A stretch of 64,000 nt of DNA from Lachnospiraceae bacterium P6A3. GTDB taxonomy: Bacteria; Bacillota; Clostridia; Lachnospirales; Lachnospiraceae. The stretch spans positions 268,541 to 332,540 of the forward strand of contig JNKP01000004.1 in the NCBI GenBank assembly GCA_000702085.1. Direction: 5' to 3'. The position numbers and the translations under genes were made by a program. The notes beneath the pieces are model-generated. The model was not told the DNA's origin and did not search any database. It saw only the letters and a program-made list of their open reading frames with translations. Shown in pieces: positions 28,283-35,914 of the stretch; positions within the stretch are counted from its first letter, which is position 1; the number at the start of each line of letters is the position of its first letter.

Positions 28283-28311
28283 AAAAGAGGACCCGAACGG
28301 GTCCTCTTTTT
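28283..28311. terminator. Bidirectional terminator between DUF3048 and the ABC operon
   Basis: A perfect 12-bp stem (AAAAGAGGACCC, loop GAAC) has A on the left and T on the right, so it can stop transcripts from both sides of the convergent pair. Confidence 0.93.
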
Positions 28312-28325
28312 GTATGTACATGGAT

Positions 28326-29126
28326 TTATGATGAGAGCAGGATTCTGTCGTTATCCAGTTCTTCTCCGACTTTGTTCTTAAACTTTTCGATAAGGTCTTT
28401 GGGTGAGAGTGCACTCCTTTCCTCACCGCTTACATCCAAAACAATATGTCCGTCATTCATAAGCAGGGTTCTGTTTCCTATACTTAGTGCCTGCTTCATA
28501 TTATGAGTGATCATGAGGCAGGTTATGTGCCCTTCTTTGACAATGCTCTGTGTCAGTTCTATTACTTTATCTGCGGTTCCGGGATCGAGAGCGGCGGTAT
28601 GTTCATCAAGAAGCAGGATCTTGGGAGTAACTATGGTGGCCATAAGAAGAGTAAGGGCCTGTCTTTGTCCTCCGGATAACAGTCCTACCGGATCCTTCAT
28701 CCTGTCTTCCAGTCCCATTCCCAGTTTTGAGAGCTGTTCTCTGAATCTATCTTTGTCTTTTGCGGAGATCCTGCTGAAGGGGGATGTTCCTTCCGAAGAT
28801 CTCAGGTATGCAAGGGCAAGGTTTTCTTCGATGGTCATGGATGGAGCGGTGCCTTTAAGGGGATCCTGGAACATTCTTCCTATGACGCGGCTTCTTTTAT
28901 GCTCCTTCAGATAGGTGATATCCTTGCCACCGAGAATGATCAATCCTTTATCTACAAAAAAAGATCCTGCGATGGCATTGAAAAGAGTGGATTTTCCCGC
29001 TCCGTTTGATCCGATGATGGTAATGAAATCACCGTCTTCAACATTCAGGGACAGGTTGCTGATCGCCTTTTTTTCGTTTACCGTACCGGGAGCAAAGGTT
29101 TTGCTGATATTCCTGATCTCAAGCAT
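28326..29126 (-). CDS. ABC transporter ATP-binding protein (TrpZ-like)
   Basis: The 266-residue ATPase has Walker A GSNGAGKST near 37-45, the signature LLSGGQRQA and Walker B ILLLDEHTAALDP. In Walker B the Asp-Glu-His order is typical of the family that pairs with BPD_transp_2 permeases. The start is ATG 29126 with AGGAGG upstream on the minus strand; the longer reading to 29222 lies inside the permease. It overlaps the permease end by 8 bases. It is the third gene of a substrate-binding/permease/ATPase operon like TrpXYZ of streptococci. Confidence 0.93.
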   Translation of the reverse strand: MLEIRNISKTFAPGTVNEKKAISNLSLNVEDGDFITIIGSNGAGKSTLFNAIAGSFFVDKGLIILGGKDITYLKEHKRSRVIGRMFQDPLKGTAPSMTIEENLALAYLRSSEGTSPFSRISAKDKDRFREQLSKLGMGLEDRMKDPVGLLSGGQRQALTLLMATIVTPKILLLDEHTAALDPGTADKVIELTQSIVKEGHITCLMITHNMKQALSIGNRTLLMNDGHIVLDVSGEERSALSPKDLIEKFKNKVGEELDNDRILLSS

Positions 29127-30054
29127 TTTCTTTGTCCTCCTTTCCCGATAAGACTTTTGTTGCCTGATGCTTTTTCCGCAGGAAGCGTATTTGTTCCTTG
29201 ATGGTGGGGAAAGCAATCGCAAATGCTACCACAAGTGCCGTTACGAGTTTGAGGCCCTGTATCGGAATTTTCCTTGTTTTGAGCACGATGGCATAGATAA
29301 CGCGATAGATAATGGAGCCTGATACTGCGGCGATTGCACCCTTGATCACGGTTTTCTTGCCGAGGATGGTTTCGCCTATGATAAGACATGCAAGTGCAAT
29401 GACCACAATTCCGGTTCCGCTGTTAATATCGACGGTATTCTGATATTGCCCGACCATGGCTCCGGAAAGAGCGGTTAGGGAATTGGATACGCATAATCCC
29501 ACGGTTGTGGTAAACCTGGGATTTACGGAAGAAGCCCTGACCATGTCGGAATTGTCGCCGGTTGCTCTGATGGAAAGGCCGAGCCTGGTTGAAAGAAACC
29601 ATATCAGCCCTGCGGAAGCCAGAAGCGTAATGATGGCAACGAGCAACATGTCGGAATATGTTCCCGCAAAAGAAGCCCCTTTTGCGAAGATGGTAAACAT
29701 GGTGTCTGTTTTGAGGAGATTGACGTTGGAACTCCACCCCATGACCATAAGGTTTATCGTATAGAGACCGAAATTGGTGATGATACCTGCCAGAATGGAG
29801 GGCACACCGAATATGGTCTGAAGCATGGCCGTAACAAATCCGGCCAAAACGCCTGCTGCCATGGCAACCGGAATAGCCAGAAAGGGATTATGTCCCGCAG
29901 CAACCCAGGTTACGGAAACGGCTGCGCCCAAAACAAAGCATCCGTCCGTGGTCATGTCTGCGATATTGAGAATTCTGAAACTCAGGAACAGGGCCAGCGG
30001 AATGGGGGCATATAACAGTCCCAGTTCCAAAGCTGTTTTGATGATATAGGCCAA
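29119..30054 (-). CDS. ABC transporter permease (TrpY-like)
   Basis: The roughly 311-residue protein has eight or more hydrophobic helices of the BPD_transp_2 type (LSFRILNIADMTTDGCFVLGAA near the N terminus is characteristic). It forms the channel for the solute bound by the lipoprotein upstream. The best start is TTG 30054, 7 bases after GGGAGG; a longer TTG start at 30069 would swallow that site. The substrate may be an aromatic amino acid by analogy with TrpXYZ, but similar operons move other small molecules. Confidence 0.9.
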   Translation of the reverse strand: MAYIIKTALELGLLYAPIPLALFLSFRILNIADMTTDGCFVLGAAVSVTWVAAGHNPFLAIPVAMAAGVLAGFVTAMLQTIFGVPSILAGIITNFGLYTINLMVMGWSSNVNLLKTDTMFTIFAKGASFAGTYSDMLLVAIITLLASAGLIWFLSTRLGLSIRATGDNSDMVRASSVNPRFTTTVGLCVSNSLTALSGAMVGQYQNTVDINSGTGIVVIALACLIIGETILGKKTVIKGAIAAVSGSIIYRVIYAIVLKTRKIPIQGLKLVTALVVAFAIAFPTIKEQIRFLRKKHQATKVLSGKEDKENA

Positions 30055-30072
30055 AACAAAACCTCCCAAAAT

Positions 30073-30110
30073 AAAAAATATCCGGCTCCCGTAGGAAAGG
30101 AAGCCGGATA
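30073..30110 (-). terminator. Attenuating terminator inside the ABC operon
   Basis: Read on the minus strand, a 9-bp stem (TATCCGGCT with AGCCGGATA) is followed by a run of T. It lies between the binding-protein stop and the permease start, so it should keep the binding protein in excess. Confidence 0.75.
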
Positions 30111-30125
30111 CTATTATATACCATA

Positions 30126-31121
30126 TCAGTCTTCGGAAGTGGTAACTTCTACGATTTCTCCGAAAGAAGAAAATACGGAATAATCGATTCCGAGAGCCTC
30201 AGCGGTTTCGGTGTTTACGGTAACGATTCCGCCTTCCATGGTGTAGTAATCATTCATGTCTGCCATTCCCTGAGTGACAGCCTGATAAGCGAGATCTGCG
30301 GTCTTGGTTCCGAGAGCGGTGTAGTTAACGCCGCAGGTGGTGAATCCGCCGTTTCTTACGAAAGAGTCTGCACCGGTGTAGTGAGGGATTCCTGCTGCTG
30401 CAAGATCCTCATAGATAGCAAGCTCTGCTGCCATAATAACGTTGTCGGTGGGAGTGAAGATGGCATCAACACCCTCGGCAATGAGAGATGAAACTGCAGC
30501 AACTACTTCGTCGTTTGTTGAAGCGGTGTACTCGATGTAAGAAGCTCCCTTTTCCTCAATGAGATCTTTAGCCTGAGCAATGGGAAGAGCGGAATTTGCT
30601 TCTGAAAGTGAATAAAGAAGTCCGATCTTGGAAGCGTCGTTATCTGCAGCGAAGATCATGTCGATGATGGTTGCGGTATCGAGCATGTCGCTGGTTCCGG
30701 TTACATTTTCGATTCCGGCAAGTCCCGCACCTTCGGGATCGGAGATTGCCGCATAAACAACGGGGGTACCTGAAGCGGCGGTGCTGGTTGCTGCAACCTG
30801 TGCTGCCATGGTTGCGATGGGGATGATAACGTCACATCCGTCCGCAACTGCCTGATCGGAGATCTGCTTGAGAGTACTCTGATCGTTCTGTCCGGAGTAT
30901 ACGGTATAGGTGATGGTTACGCCGTTAGTCTCTGCAAGAACATCAAGTTCTGCGGTGATGGCATTTGCAATCTCATCGAGAGATGCATGATCGAGCTGTT
31001 TGATAACAGCAACCTTGATCTCGTTATCCGAAGAAGCGGACTGACCGCATCCTGCGAGAGATAAGGTCATAAGTGCGGCGCCTGCAAGAGCTGCCGCTTT
31101 TTTGAACAAATTCTTTTTCAT
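30126..31121 (-). CDS. ABC transporter substrate-binding lipoprotein (PF04392/TrpX type)
   Basis: The 331-residue protein has a clear lipoprotein signal (MKKNLFKKAAALAG, lipobox LAGC at about 22-25). The periplasmic-binding fold follows, typical of the ABC_sub_bind family: VAVIKQLDHASLDEI at the start, then SGTPVVYAAISDPEGAGL and FTPTDNVIMAAE. It delivers its ligand to the permease and ATPase encoded next. Streptococcal homologues bind tryptophan or tyrosine; ligand identity here is not readable. The start codon follows an AAAGGAT site. It diverges from metY. Confidence 0.92.
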   Translation of the reverse strand: MKKNLFKKAAALAGAALMTLSLAGCGQSASSDNEIKVAVIKQLDHASLDEIANAITAELDVLAETNGVTITYTVYSGQNDQSTLKQISDQAVADGCDVIIPIATMAAQVAATSTAASGTPVVYAAISDPEGAGLAGIENVTGTSDMLDTATIIDMIFAADNDASKIGLLYSLSEANSALPIAQAKDLIEEKGASYIEYTASTNDEVVAAVSSLIAEGVDAIFTPTDNVIMAAELAIYEDLAAAGIPHYTGADSFVRNGGFTTCGVNYTALGTKTADLAYQAVTQGMADMNDYYTMEGGIVTVNTETAEALGIDYSVFSSFGEIVEVTTSED

Positions 31122-31177
31122 AATATCCTTTCTGCCGTAAAGGCACTCCTCAAAAATGACGCACTTTAGTACGCTAA

Positions 31178-31191
31178 TGTAACATATTACA
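31178..31191. promoter_or_regulatory. Small palindrome between the ABC operon and metY
   Basis: TGTAACATATTACA has perfect TGTAA/TTACA arms around four bases. It lies between the divergent starts, 57 bases from the binding-protein start and 30 bases before the metY -35 box, where a repressor could control one or both units. Confidence 0.3.
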
Positions 31192-31220
31192 GTCAGAAGC
31201 CCTGTTCGTCAAATATTTCC

Positions 31221-31249
31221 TTGATACGTATACCCTGCTGGGCTAAAAT
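31221..31249 (+). promoter_or_regulatory. Promoter of metY
   Basis: TTGATA at 31221-31226 and TAAAAT at 31244-31249 are separated by 17 bases. The leader to ATG 31287 is about 30 bases, leaving no room for a SAM riboswitch or T-box. Confidence 0.72.
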
Positions 31250-31286
31250 AAGAAAAGATTTTATTCAGGTCTTACAAGGAGGAGAA

Positions 31287-32555
31287 ATGAGACAGGAAAC
31301 CAAATGTATTCAGGCAGGATATGAACCCAAGAACGGCGAATCCCGTATGATTCCCATAGTTCAGAGTACTACTTTTAAGTATGACACCAGTGAGGATATG
31401 GGAAAACTCTTCGATCTTGAGGCAAGCGGATATTTTTATACCAGACTTCAGAACCCCACCAATGACTATGTTGCTGCCAAAATCGCGGCACTTGAGGGCG
31501 GAACCGCTGCAATGCTTACAAGTTCGGGACAGGCAGCCAATATGTTCGCTGTTTTCAATCTGGCAACCTGCGGAGACCATGTTATTTCATCCTCATCCAT
31601 ATACGGAGGAACCTTTAACCTCTTCAATGTAACTATGAGAAAGATGGGTATTGATTTTACCTTCATTTCTCCCGATTGTACCGAAGAAGAGCTTGAAGCA
31701 GCATTCAAACCCAACACCAAGGCGGTTTTCGGCGAAACCATCGCAAACCCCGCTCTTACCGTATTTGACTTTGAAAAGTTTGCAAATGCAGCACATAAGC
31801 ACGGAGTTCCCCTTATCGTAGATAACACATTTGCTACTCCCATCAACTGCAGACCCATCGAGTGGGGAGTTGATATCGTAACTCACTCCACCACCAAATA
31901 CATGGACGGACATGATGTTGCCGTCGGCGGATGTATCGTAGATTCCGGCAAGTTCGACTGGATGGCTCATGCCGACAAGTTCCCCGGACTCTGCACTCCC
32001 GATGAGAGCTATCACGGAATCACCTATGCCGAGAAGTTCGGTAAAGAAGGCGCATTTATCACCAAATGTACCGCTCAGCTTATGAGAGATCTTGGGTGCA
32101 TCCAGGCTCCTCAGAATGCCTTCTATCTCAACCTCGGACTTGAGTCTCTTGCGGTAAGAATGCCCAGACATTGCGAAAATGCGCAGAAGGTCGCAGAGTT
32201 CCTTCAGGGCAACGACAAGGTGGCATGGATCACTTATCCCGGACTTAAAGGAGACAAGTATTACGAGCTTGCTCAGAAATATATGCCTAACGGTACCTGC
32301 GGAGTTATCTCCTTTGGTGTAAAGGGCGGAAGAAAAGCGGCTGAGGACTTCATGAGAAAGCTCAAAGTCGCAATGATCGCAACTCATGTTGCGGATGCAC
32401 ATACCTGCGTGCTTCATCCCGCTTCTTCAACTCACAGACAGCTTACCGACGAAGAACTGGTTGCTGCAGGTGTAGGTCCCGATCTTATCAGACTCAGCGT
32501 AGGTCTTGAAAATGCGGATGATATTATTGAAGATCTTAAGCAGGCACTTGCCTGA
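31287..32555 (+). CDS. metY: O-acetylhomoserine (thiol)-lyase
   Basis: This PLP enzyme makes homocysteine (or methionine) from O-acetylhomoserine and sulfide (or methanethiol). The 422-residue protein is of the Cys/Met-metabolism family. Lys 204 in HSTTKYMDGH binds PLP, and IQSTT-like VQSTTFKYDTSED, LTSSGQAANMFA and the C-terminal HPASSTHRQL are typical of MetY. ATG 31287 follows AAGGAGG; the reading from 31221 covers the promoter. It precedes ybjQ by 21 bases and probably shares its message. Confidence 0.94.
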   Translation: MRQETKCIQAGYEPKNGESRMIPIVQSTTFKYDTSEDMGKLFDLEASGYFYTRLQNPTNDYVAAKIAALEGGTAAMLTSSGQAANMFAVFNLATCGDHVISSSSIYGGTFNLFNVTMRKMGIDFTFISPDCTEEELEAAFKPNTKAVFGETIANPALTVFDFEKFANAAHKHGVPLIVDNTFATPINCRPIEWGVDIVTHSTTKYMDGHDVAVGGCIVDSGKFDWMAHADKFPGLCTPDESYHGITYAEKFGKEGAFITKCTAQLMRDLGCIQAPQNAFYLNLGLESLAVRMPRHCENAQKVAEFLQGNDKVAWITYPGLKGDKYYELAQKYMPNGTCGVISFGVKGGRKAAEDFMRKLKVAMIATHVADAHTCVLHPASSTHRQLTDEELVAAGVGPDLIRLSVGLENADDIIEDLKQALA

Positions 32556-32576
32556 TAAGGCGAAAGGAGCAGGGCA

Positions 32577-32897
32577 ATGATCGTAACGACTACACCCAGC
32601 GTCGAAGGATGCAGGATTGTTGAATATAAGGGAATTGTATTCGGCGAAGTCATAGCCGGAGTTAACGTGATCAAGGATATGGTTGCCGGACTCTCCAATA
32701 TATTCGGTGGCCGTTCGACCACGTATGAAGACGAATTGATCCAGGCCAGACAGCAGGCTGTTAACGAGATGCAGCAGAGAGCTGCACAGATGGGAGCCAA
32801 TGCGGTTGTCGGTGTGGATATTGATTATGAGGTACTCGGAACAGATAACGGCATGCTCATGGTAACCGCAAGCGGTACCGCAGTCGTCGTACAGTGA
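32577..32897 (+). CDS. YbjQ/DUF74 family protein
   Basis: The 106-residue protein is a complete YbjQ domain: [24 protein letters not shown] at the N terminus and [16 protein letters not shown] near 79-94. These proteins form pentamers and were called heavy-metal-binding by fold; no firm function is known. ATG 32577 follows AAAGGAG. It lies between metY and galK, whose longest reading overlaps it by 4 bases. Confidence 0.9.
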   Translation: MIVTTTPSVEGCRIVEYKGIVFGEVIAGVNVIKDMVAGLSNIFGGRSTTYEDELIQARQQAVNEMQQRAAQMGANAVVGVDIDYEVLGTDNGMLMVTASGTAVVVQ

Positions 32898-32944
32898 TCC
32901 CGGACGGGGGATTTCTACAGAAGAATCAATACGGGGTATTTTAT

Positions 32945-34129
32945 ATGGAAAGTGCACAGGAAGTAAAAAGCAGAATTTTGGAAGTATTTGCCGATAAGTA
33001 CGGTTCATCCGAAGGAGCAAGGGTTTTCTTTGCCCCGGGAAGAGTCAATCTGATAGGTGAACACACCGATTATAACGGCGGACATGTATTTCCCTGTGCT
33101 CTTACGATAGGAACATACGGAGCCGTCCGTCTCAGAGATGACAGACAGCTCCGTTTCTATTCGATGAATTTCGAAGACAAGGGAGTTATCACTTCATCTC
33201 TCGATGAGCTGAAACCTCTTGAAGATAAAAACTGGACCGCATACCCCAAGGGAATGATCTGGGCTTTCGGAGAAAAGGGATATCAGGTCTCAAAAGGCTT
33301 TGACCTGGTTCTTTACGGAAATATTCCCAACGGATCCGGGCTGTCTTCGTCCGCATCTGTCGAAGTTCTCACCGGTTATTTCCTTCGCGAGCTGTTCGGA
33401 TTTGACGGCATTACCAATCAGGATATAGCTCTTATCGGACAGTTCTCGGAAAATAAATATAACGGCGTTAACTGCGGAATTATGGATCAGTTTGCCATTG
33501 CAATGGGCAAAAAGGACAACGCCATTTTTCTGGATACCGCAACGCTTCAGTATGAATATGCACCCGTGGTTCTCCATGATGCTAAACTCGTGATCGTCTG
33601 CTCAAACAAAAAGAGAGGACTCGGCGACTCCAAGTACAACGAAAGACGTGCAGAGTGTGAGAAGGCTCTTTCCGAAATAAAAACCTTCCTTGATGTTAAG
33701 ACCCTCGGAGATCTTGACGAAGCCACCTTCGGCAAATTCGAATCCCTTATCAAGGATGAGGTAAGAGTCAGAAGGGCAAGACATGCCGTTTATGAAAACA
33801 GAAGAACCGTTTCGGCGGTAGAGGCATTAAAGAGAGGGGATCTGAAACATTTCGGTCAGCTTATGAACGCATCCCACGAATCCCTTAGGGATGATTATGA
33901 GGTAACGGGTATAGAACTCGATACTCTTGTGGATGCTGCGAGAAAAGTTCCCGGAGTTATCGGTGCCAGAATGACGGGTGCCGGATTCGGCGGATGCACC
34001 GTAAATATCGTAAAAGAATCATCCGTGGATGAATTCATTGAGAAAGTCGGTGAAGAATATCTGAATAAGATAGGATACGCCGCCGATTTCTATGTCGTTG
34101 ATATCGGCGACGGCCCGAGTGAGATCTGA
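32945..34129 (+). CDS. galK: Galactokinase
   Basis: The enzyme phosphorylates alpha-D-galactose in the Leloir pathway. The 394-residue GHMP kinase has the galactokinase signature GRVNLIGEHTDYNGG near 32-46, the ATP loop GSGLSSSAS near 125-133, and the C-terminal RMTGAGFGGCTVN. The start is ATG 32945; the GTG at 32894 would add 17 residues that do not resemble the family. The ribosome site GGGG is weak. No other gal gene is adjacent. Its stop codon is the left half of a palindrome shared with the next, convergent gene. Confidence 0.95.
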   Translation: MESAQEVKSRILEVFADKYGSSEGARVFFAPGRVNLIGEHTDYNGGHVFPCALTIGTYGAVRLRDDRQLRFYSMNFEDKGVITSSLDELKPLEDKNWTAYPKGMIWAFGEKGYQVSKGFDLVLYGNIPNGSGLSSSASVEVLTGYFLRELFGFDGITNQDIALIGQFSENKYNGVNCGIMDQFAIAMGKKDNAIFLDTATLQYEYAPVVLHDAKLVIVCSNKKRGLGDSKYNERRAECEKALSEIKTFLDVKTLGDLDEATFGKFESLIKDEVRVRRARHAVYENRRTVSAVEALKRGDLKHFGQLMNASHESLRDDYEVTGIELDTLVDAARKVPGVIGARMTGAGFGGCTVNIVKESSVDEFIEKVGEEYLNKIGYAADFYVVDIGDGPSEI

Positions 34130-34138
34130 TCAGATCTC
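34121..34138. repeat. Perfect 18-bp palindrome spanning two convergent stop codons
   Basis: GAGATCTGATCAGATCTC is centred on the galK TGA and the minus-strand TGA (read TCA), which are back to back. Both proteins therefore end in Glu-Ile. No T-tract follows on either side. Confidence 0.85.
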
Positions 34139-34732
34139 GTCCAGGGATTTTAAGATGATATTTTTACTGGATGAATTAAGAGTCTCTGCGGTCTTTTTCA
34201 GATTTTCGATCTTTTCCGGTTCATTGTTGTCCCGGTAGTAAACCGCAAGCTTTCTGTAAGCGGATGTGATGTCCGCACGGATTCTGACCTGCTCTTCCAA
34301 AAGAGGTATGGCTTCATTGGTATACCCGTTTTCCCACAGTCTGTCCGCCCATTTCTGAATAGTCTGAACCAGAAGGGTATATCTGTCGTCATATTCCGAA
34401 AGAAGCTTTAAATTGGCAACGCCGTATTTGAGCTTAAGATCCGTATTTGTAAATCCTGTCAGATTAACGATCTTTTCATTTGCAAGTTCACCCAGAAGCT
34501 CCCTGCATTCGGCAATTTCTGGATCGTCTTTCATGACATCCATGGGAAAAGAAGACATATCGGGCTTAACGTATACCAGATCGTCGAGAGGCTTTCTGCG
34601 GACATCGTTGGCCTTACGCTCTCTTTCCCAAAAAGCTTTCTCGGTATTTTCCTCGATCCTTCTGTTTCGTCTGATATTGTGTCTGACGAGGAGGATGAAG
34701 ATTATGAAACTTGCAAAAACAGGATACTTCAT
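34130..34732 (-). CDS. Membrane-anchored TPR-like hypothetical protein
   Basis: The 200-residue protein has one N-terminal membrane helix (about 3-17) followed by a basic patch. The rest is helical and resembles TPR repeats near 125-185 (YTNEAIPLLEEQVRIRADITSAYRKLAVYYRDN). It was not assigned to a named family. The start ATG 34732 has only a poor ribosome site. It abuts galK tail to tail with no gap and diverges from a 35-residue membrane peptide gene 43 bases away. Function unknown; a scaffold role is possible from the repeats. Confidence 0.72.
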   Translation of the reverse strand: MKYPVFASFIIFILLVRHNIRRNRRIEENTEKAFWERERKANDVRRKPLDDLVYVKPDMSSFPMDVMKDDPEIAECRELLGELANEKIVNLTGFTNTDLKLKYGVANLKLLSEYDDRYTLLVQTIQKWADRLWENGYTNEAIPLLEEQVRIRADITSAYRKLAVYYRDNNEPEKIENLKKTAETLNSSSKNIILKSLDEI

Positions 34733-34775
34733 ACTATAATAGTCCCCGATATACGTTTATAAAGGGTAATCCGAT

Positions 34776-34883
34776 ATGATGAATTTACACAGTCGTAAAA
34801 ATAAAAGAATCCTCGCGGCGGCCATAGTCATAATTTTGGCCATTGCAATGATAGTTCCGATTATAGCATCTGCCTTTGGCTGA
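34776..34883 (+). CDS. 35-residue single-span membrane peptide
   Basis: A short gene whose product begins MMNLHSRKNKRILA. A basic cytoplasmic stub is followed by a hydrophobic helix at about 13-33. ATG 34776 (or ATG 34779) follows AAAGGG by about 9 bases. Similar short basic-plus-hydrophobic peptides recur in Clostridia. It lies 34 bases before the next gene and may share its transcript. Function unknown. Confidence 0.55.
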   Translation: MMNLHSRKNKRILAAAIVIILAIAMIVPIIASAFG

Positions 34884-34916
34884 TTCAATCAGTGAGGGCG
34901 CCGGAGGGTCTACGGA

Positions 34917-35390
34917 ATGAATAATGTAAATGGCGCAGCATCTGCTTGCGCCTCTTTTGATATTACGGTATCCGGATATGCGGGTTCATATGGTGCGGCC
35001 AAGGCCTGCATCGAAGAAACGAAATGTCCCGACGGCATCCGGGAAGACATCTGGAACAGACTTACCGCCTGGGCGGAAAAGATGCTTTCCGCATACGAAA
35101 CATCCGTAAAAACAGAGAGCATTCATAAGCTTTTGTGGGAGATAGGAGAGAAAAAATACGGATTTGCCGTAAAGGTCCGGGATATTCCCATTCACCAGGA
35201 AGCGGTCGAGATCTGCGAAGCATTGGAGCTGAATATTTATGAGCTTGAGTCTGCGGATCTTGAAGTAAAGATAAGTGCTTATCCTTATCCGGAAGGATAT
35301 ATCCGGATAGGTGAGATAATACCGGGCAGGGATAAACTCATCATTAACGGTGAGGATGTATCCTGCATGAACAGACCCGGTCAAGATTAA
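34917..35390 (+). CDS. Stand-alone C-terminal domain resembling AIR synthase/HypE family
   Basis: The 157-residue protein matches only the C-terminal half of AIR-synthase-related proteins (PurM/HypE/ThiL superfamily). The match covers KLLWEIGEKKYGFAVKVRDIPIHQEAVEICEALELNIYEL (about 70-110) and GEIIPGRDKLIINGE near 134-148. The N-terminal ATP-binding half is absent. No frameshift remnant of it was seen upstream, where a 35-residue membrane peptide is encoded instead. It could be a reduced or decayed enzyme or a separate regulatory domain. The first 60 residues are Ala-rich and unrecognised. The similarity was judged by eye. Confidence 0.6.
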   Translation: MNNVNGAASACASFDITVSGYAGSYGAAKACIEETKCPDGIREDIWNRLTAWAEKMLSAYETSVKTESIHKLLWEIGEKKYGFAVKVRDIPIHQEAVEICEALELNIYELESADLEVKISAYPYPEGYIRIGEIIPGRDKLIINGEDVSCMNRPGQD

Positions 35391-35425
35391 TTTTTTTCAT
35401 ACCTTAAAGGAGTCAGGAGGAAAAA

Positions 35426-35914
35426 ATGGAATTCAGAGAAGAACTGCTTCGTATCATGGAAAAAAACAGCCGCATGAACACCAAGGAACTGGCGGTGCTT
35501 TTAGGAGTTTCCGAAGAAGCGGCGATAAACGAACTCAAGACTCTTGAAGATGAAGGAACCATCTGCGGTTACCATACCATGGTCAACTGGGACAATGTTT
35601 CCACCGAGAAGGTTACCGCACTTATCGAAGTCAAGGTAACTCCCCAGAGAGGACAGGGTTTTGATAATATTGCGGAGCGTATATATAACTATCCCGAGGT
35701 TGAGAGCGTATACCTCATGGCCGGCGGATATGACCTGATGGTAATCCTTGAGGGCAAGACTCTTAAGGAAGTATCCGGATTCGTAACCGAGAAACTTTCC
35801 GCACTTGAGACCGTTACCGGAACCGCGACTCACTTTATTCTCAAGAAATATAAAGATCACGGAACCATACTCGGTAAGAAAAAAGAAGATACGAGGGAGA
35901 TTGTAACGCCATGA
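35426..35914 (+). CDS. Lrp/AsnC family transcriptional regulator
   Basis: The 162-residue protein has an N-terminal winged helix-turn-helix (MNTKELAVLLGVSEEAAINELKTLEDEGTI) and a C-terminal RAM effector domain (ALIEVKVTPQRGQGFD through YLMAGGYDLMVILEG). Members sense amino acids and control their metabolism. AGTCAGGAGG precedes ATG 35426. The stop codon overlaps the start of the aminotransferase gene by 4 bases, so the regulator and enzyme are co-translated. An amino acid made or used by that aminotransferase is the likely effector (inference). Confidence 0.93.
   Translation: MEFREELLRIMEKNSRMNTKELAVLLGVSEEAAINELKTLEDEGTICGYHTMVNWDNVSTEKVTALIEVKVTPQRGQGFDNIAERIYNYPEVESVYLMAGGYDLMVILEGKTLKEVSGFVTEKLSALETVTGTATHFILKKYKDHGTILGKKKEDTREIVTP

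Noticed and set aside
31593..32417. 274-residue minus-strand reading opposite metY
   Set aside because: Shadow of a conserved enzyme gene; no start signal or recognisable domain.
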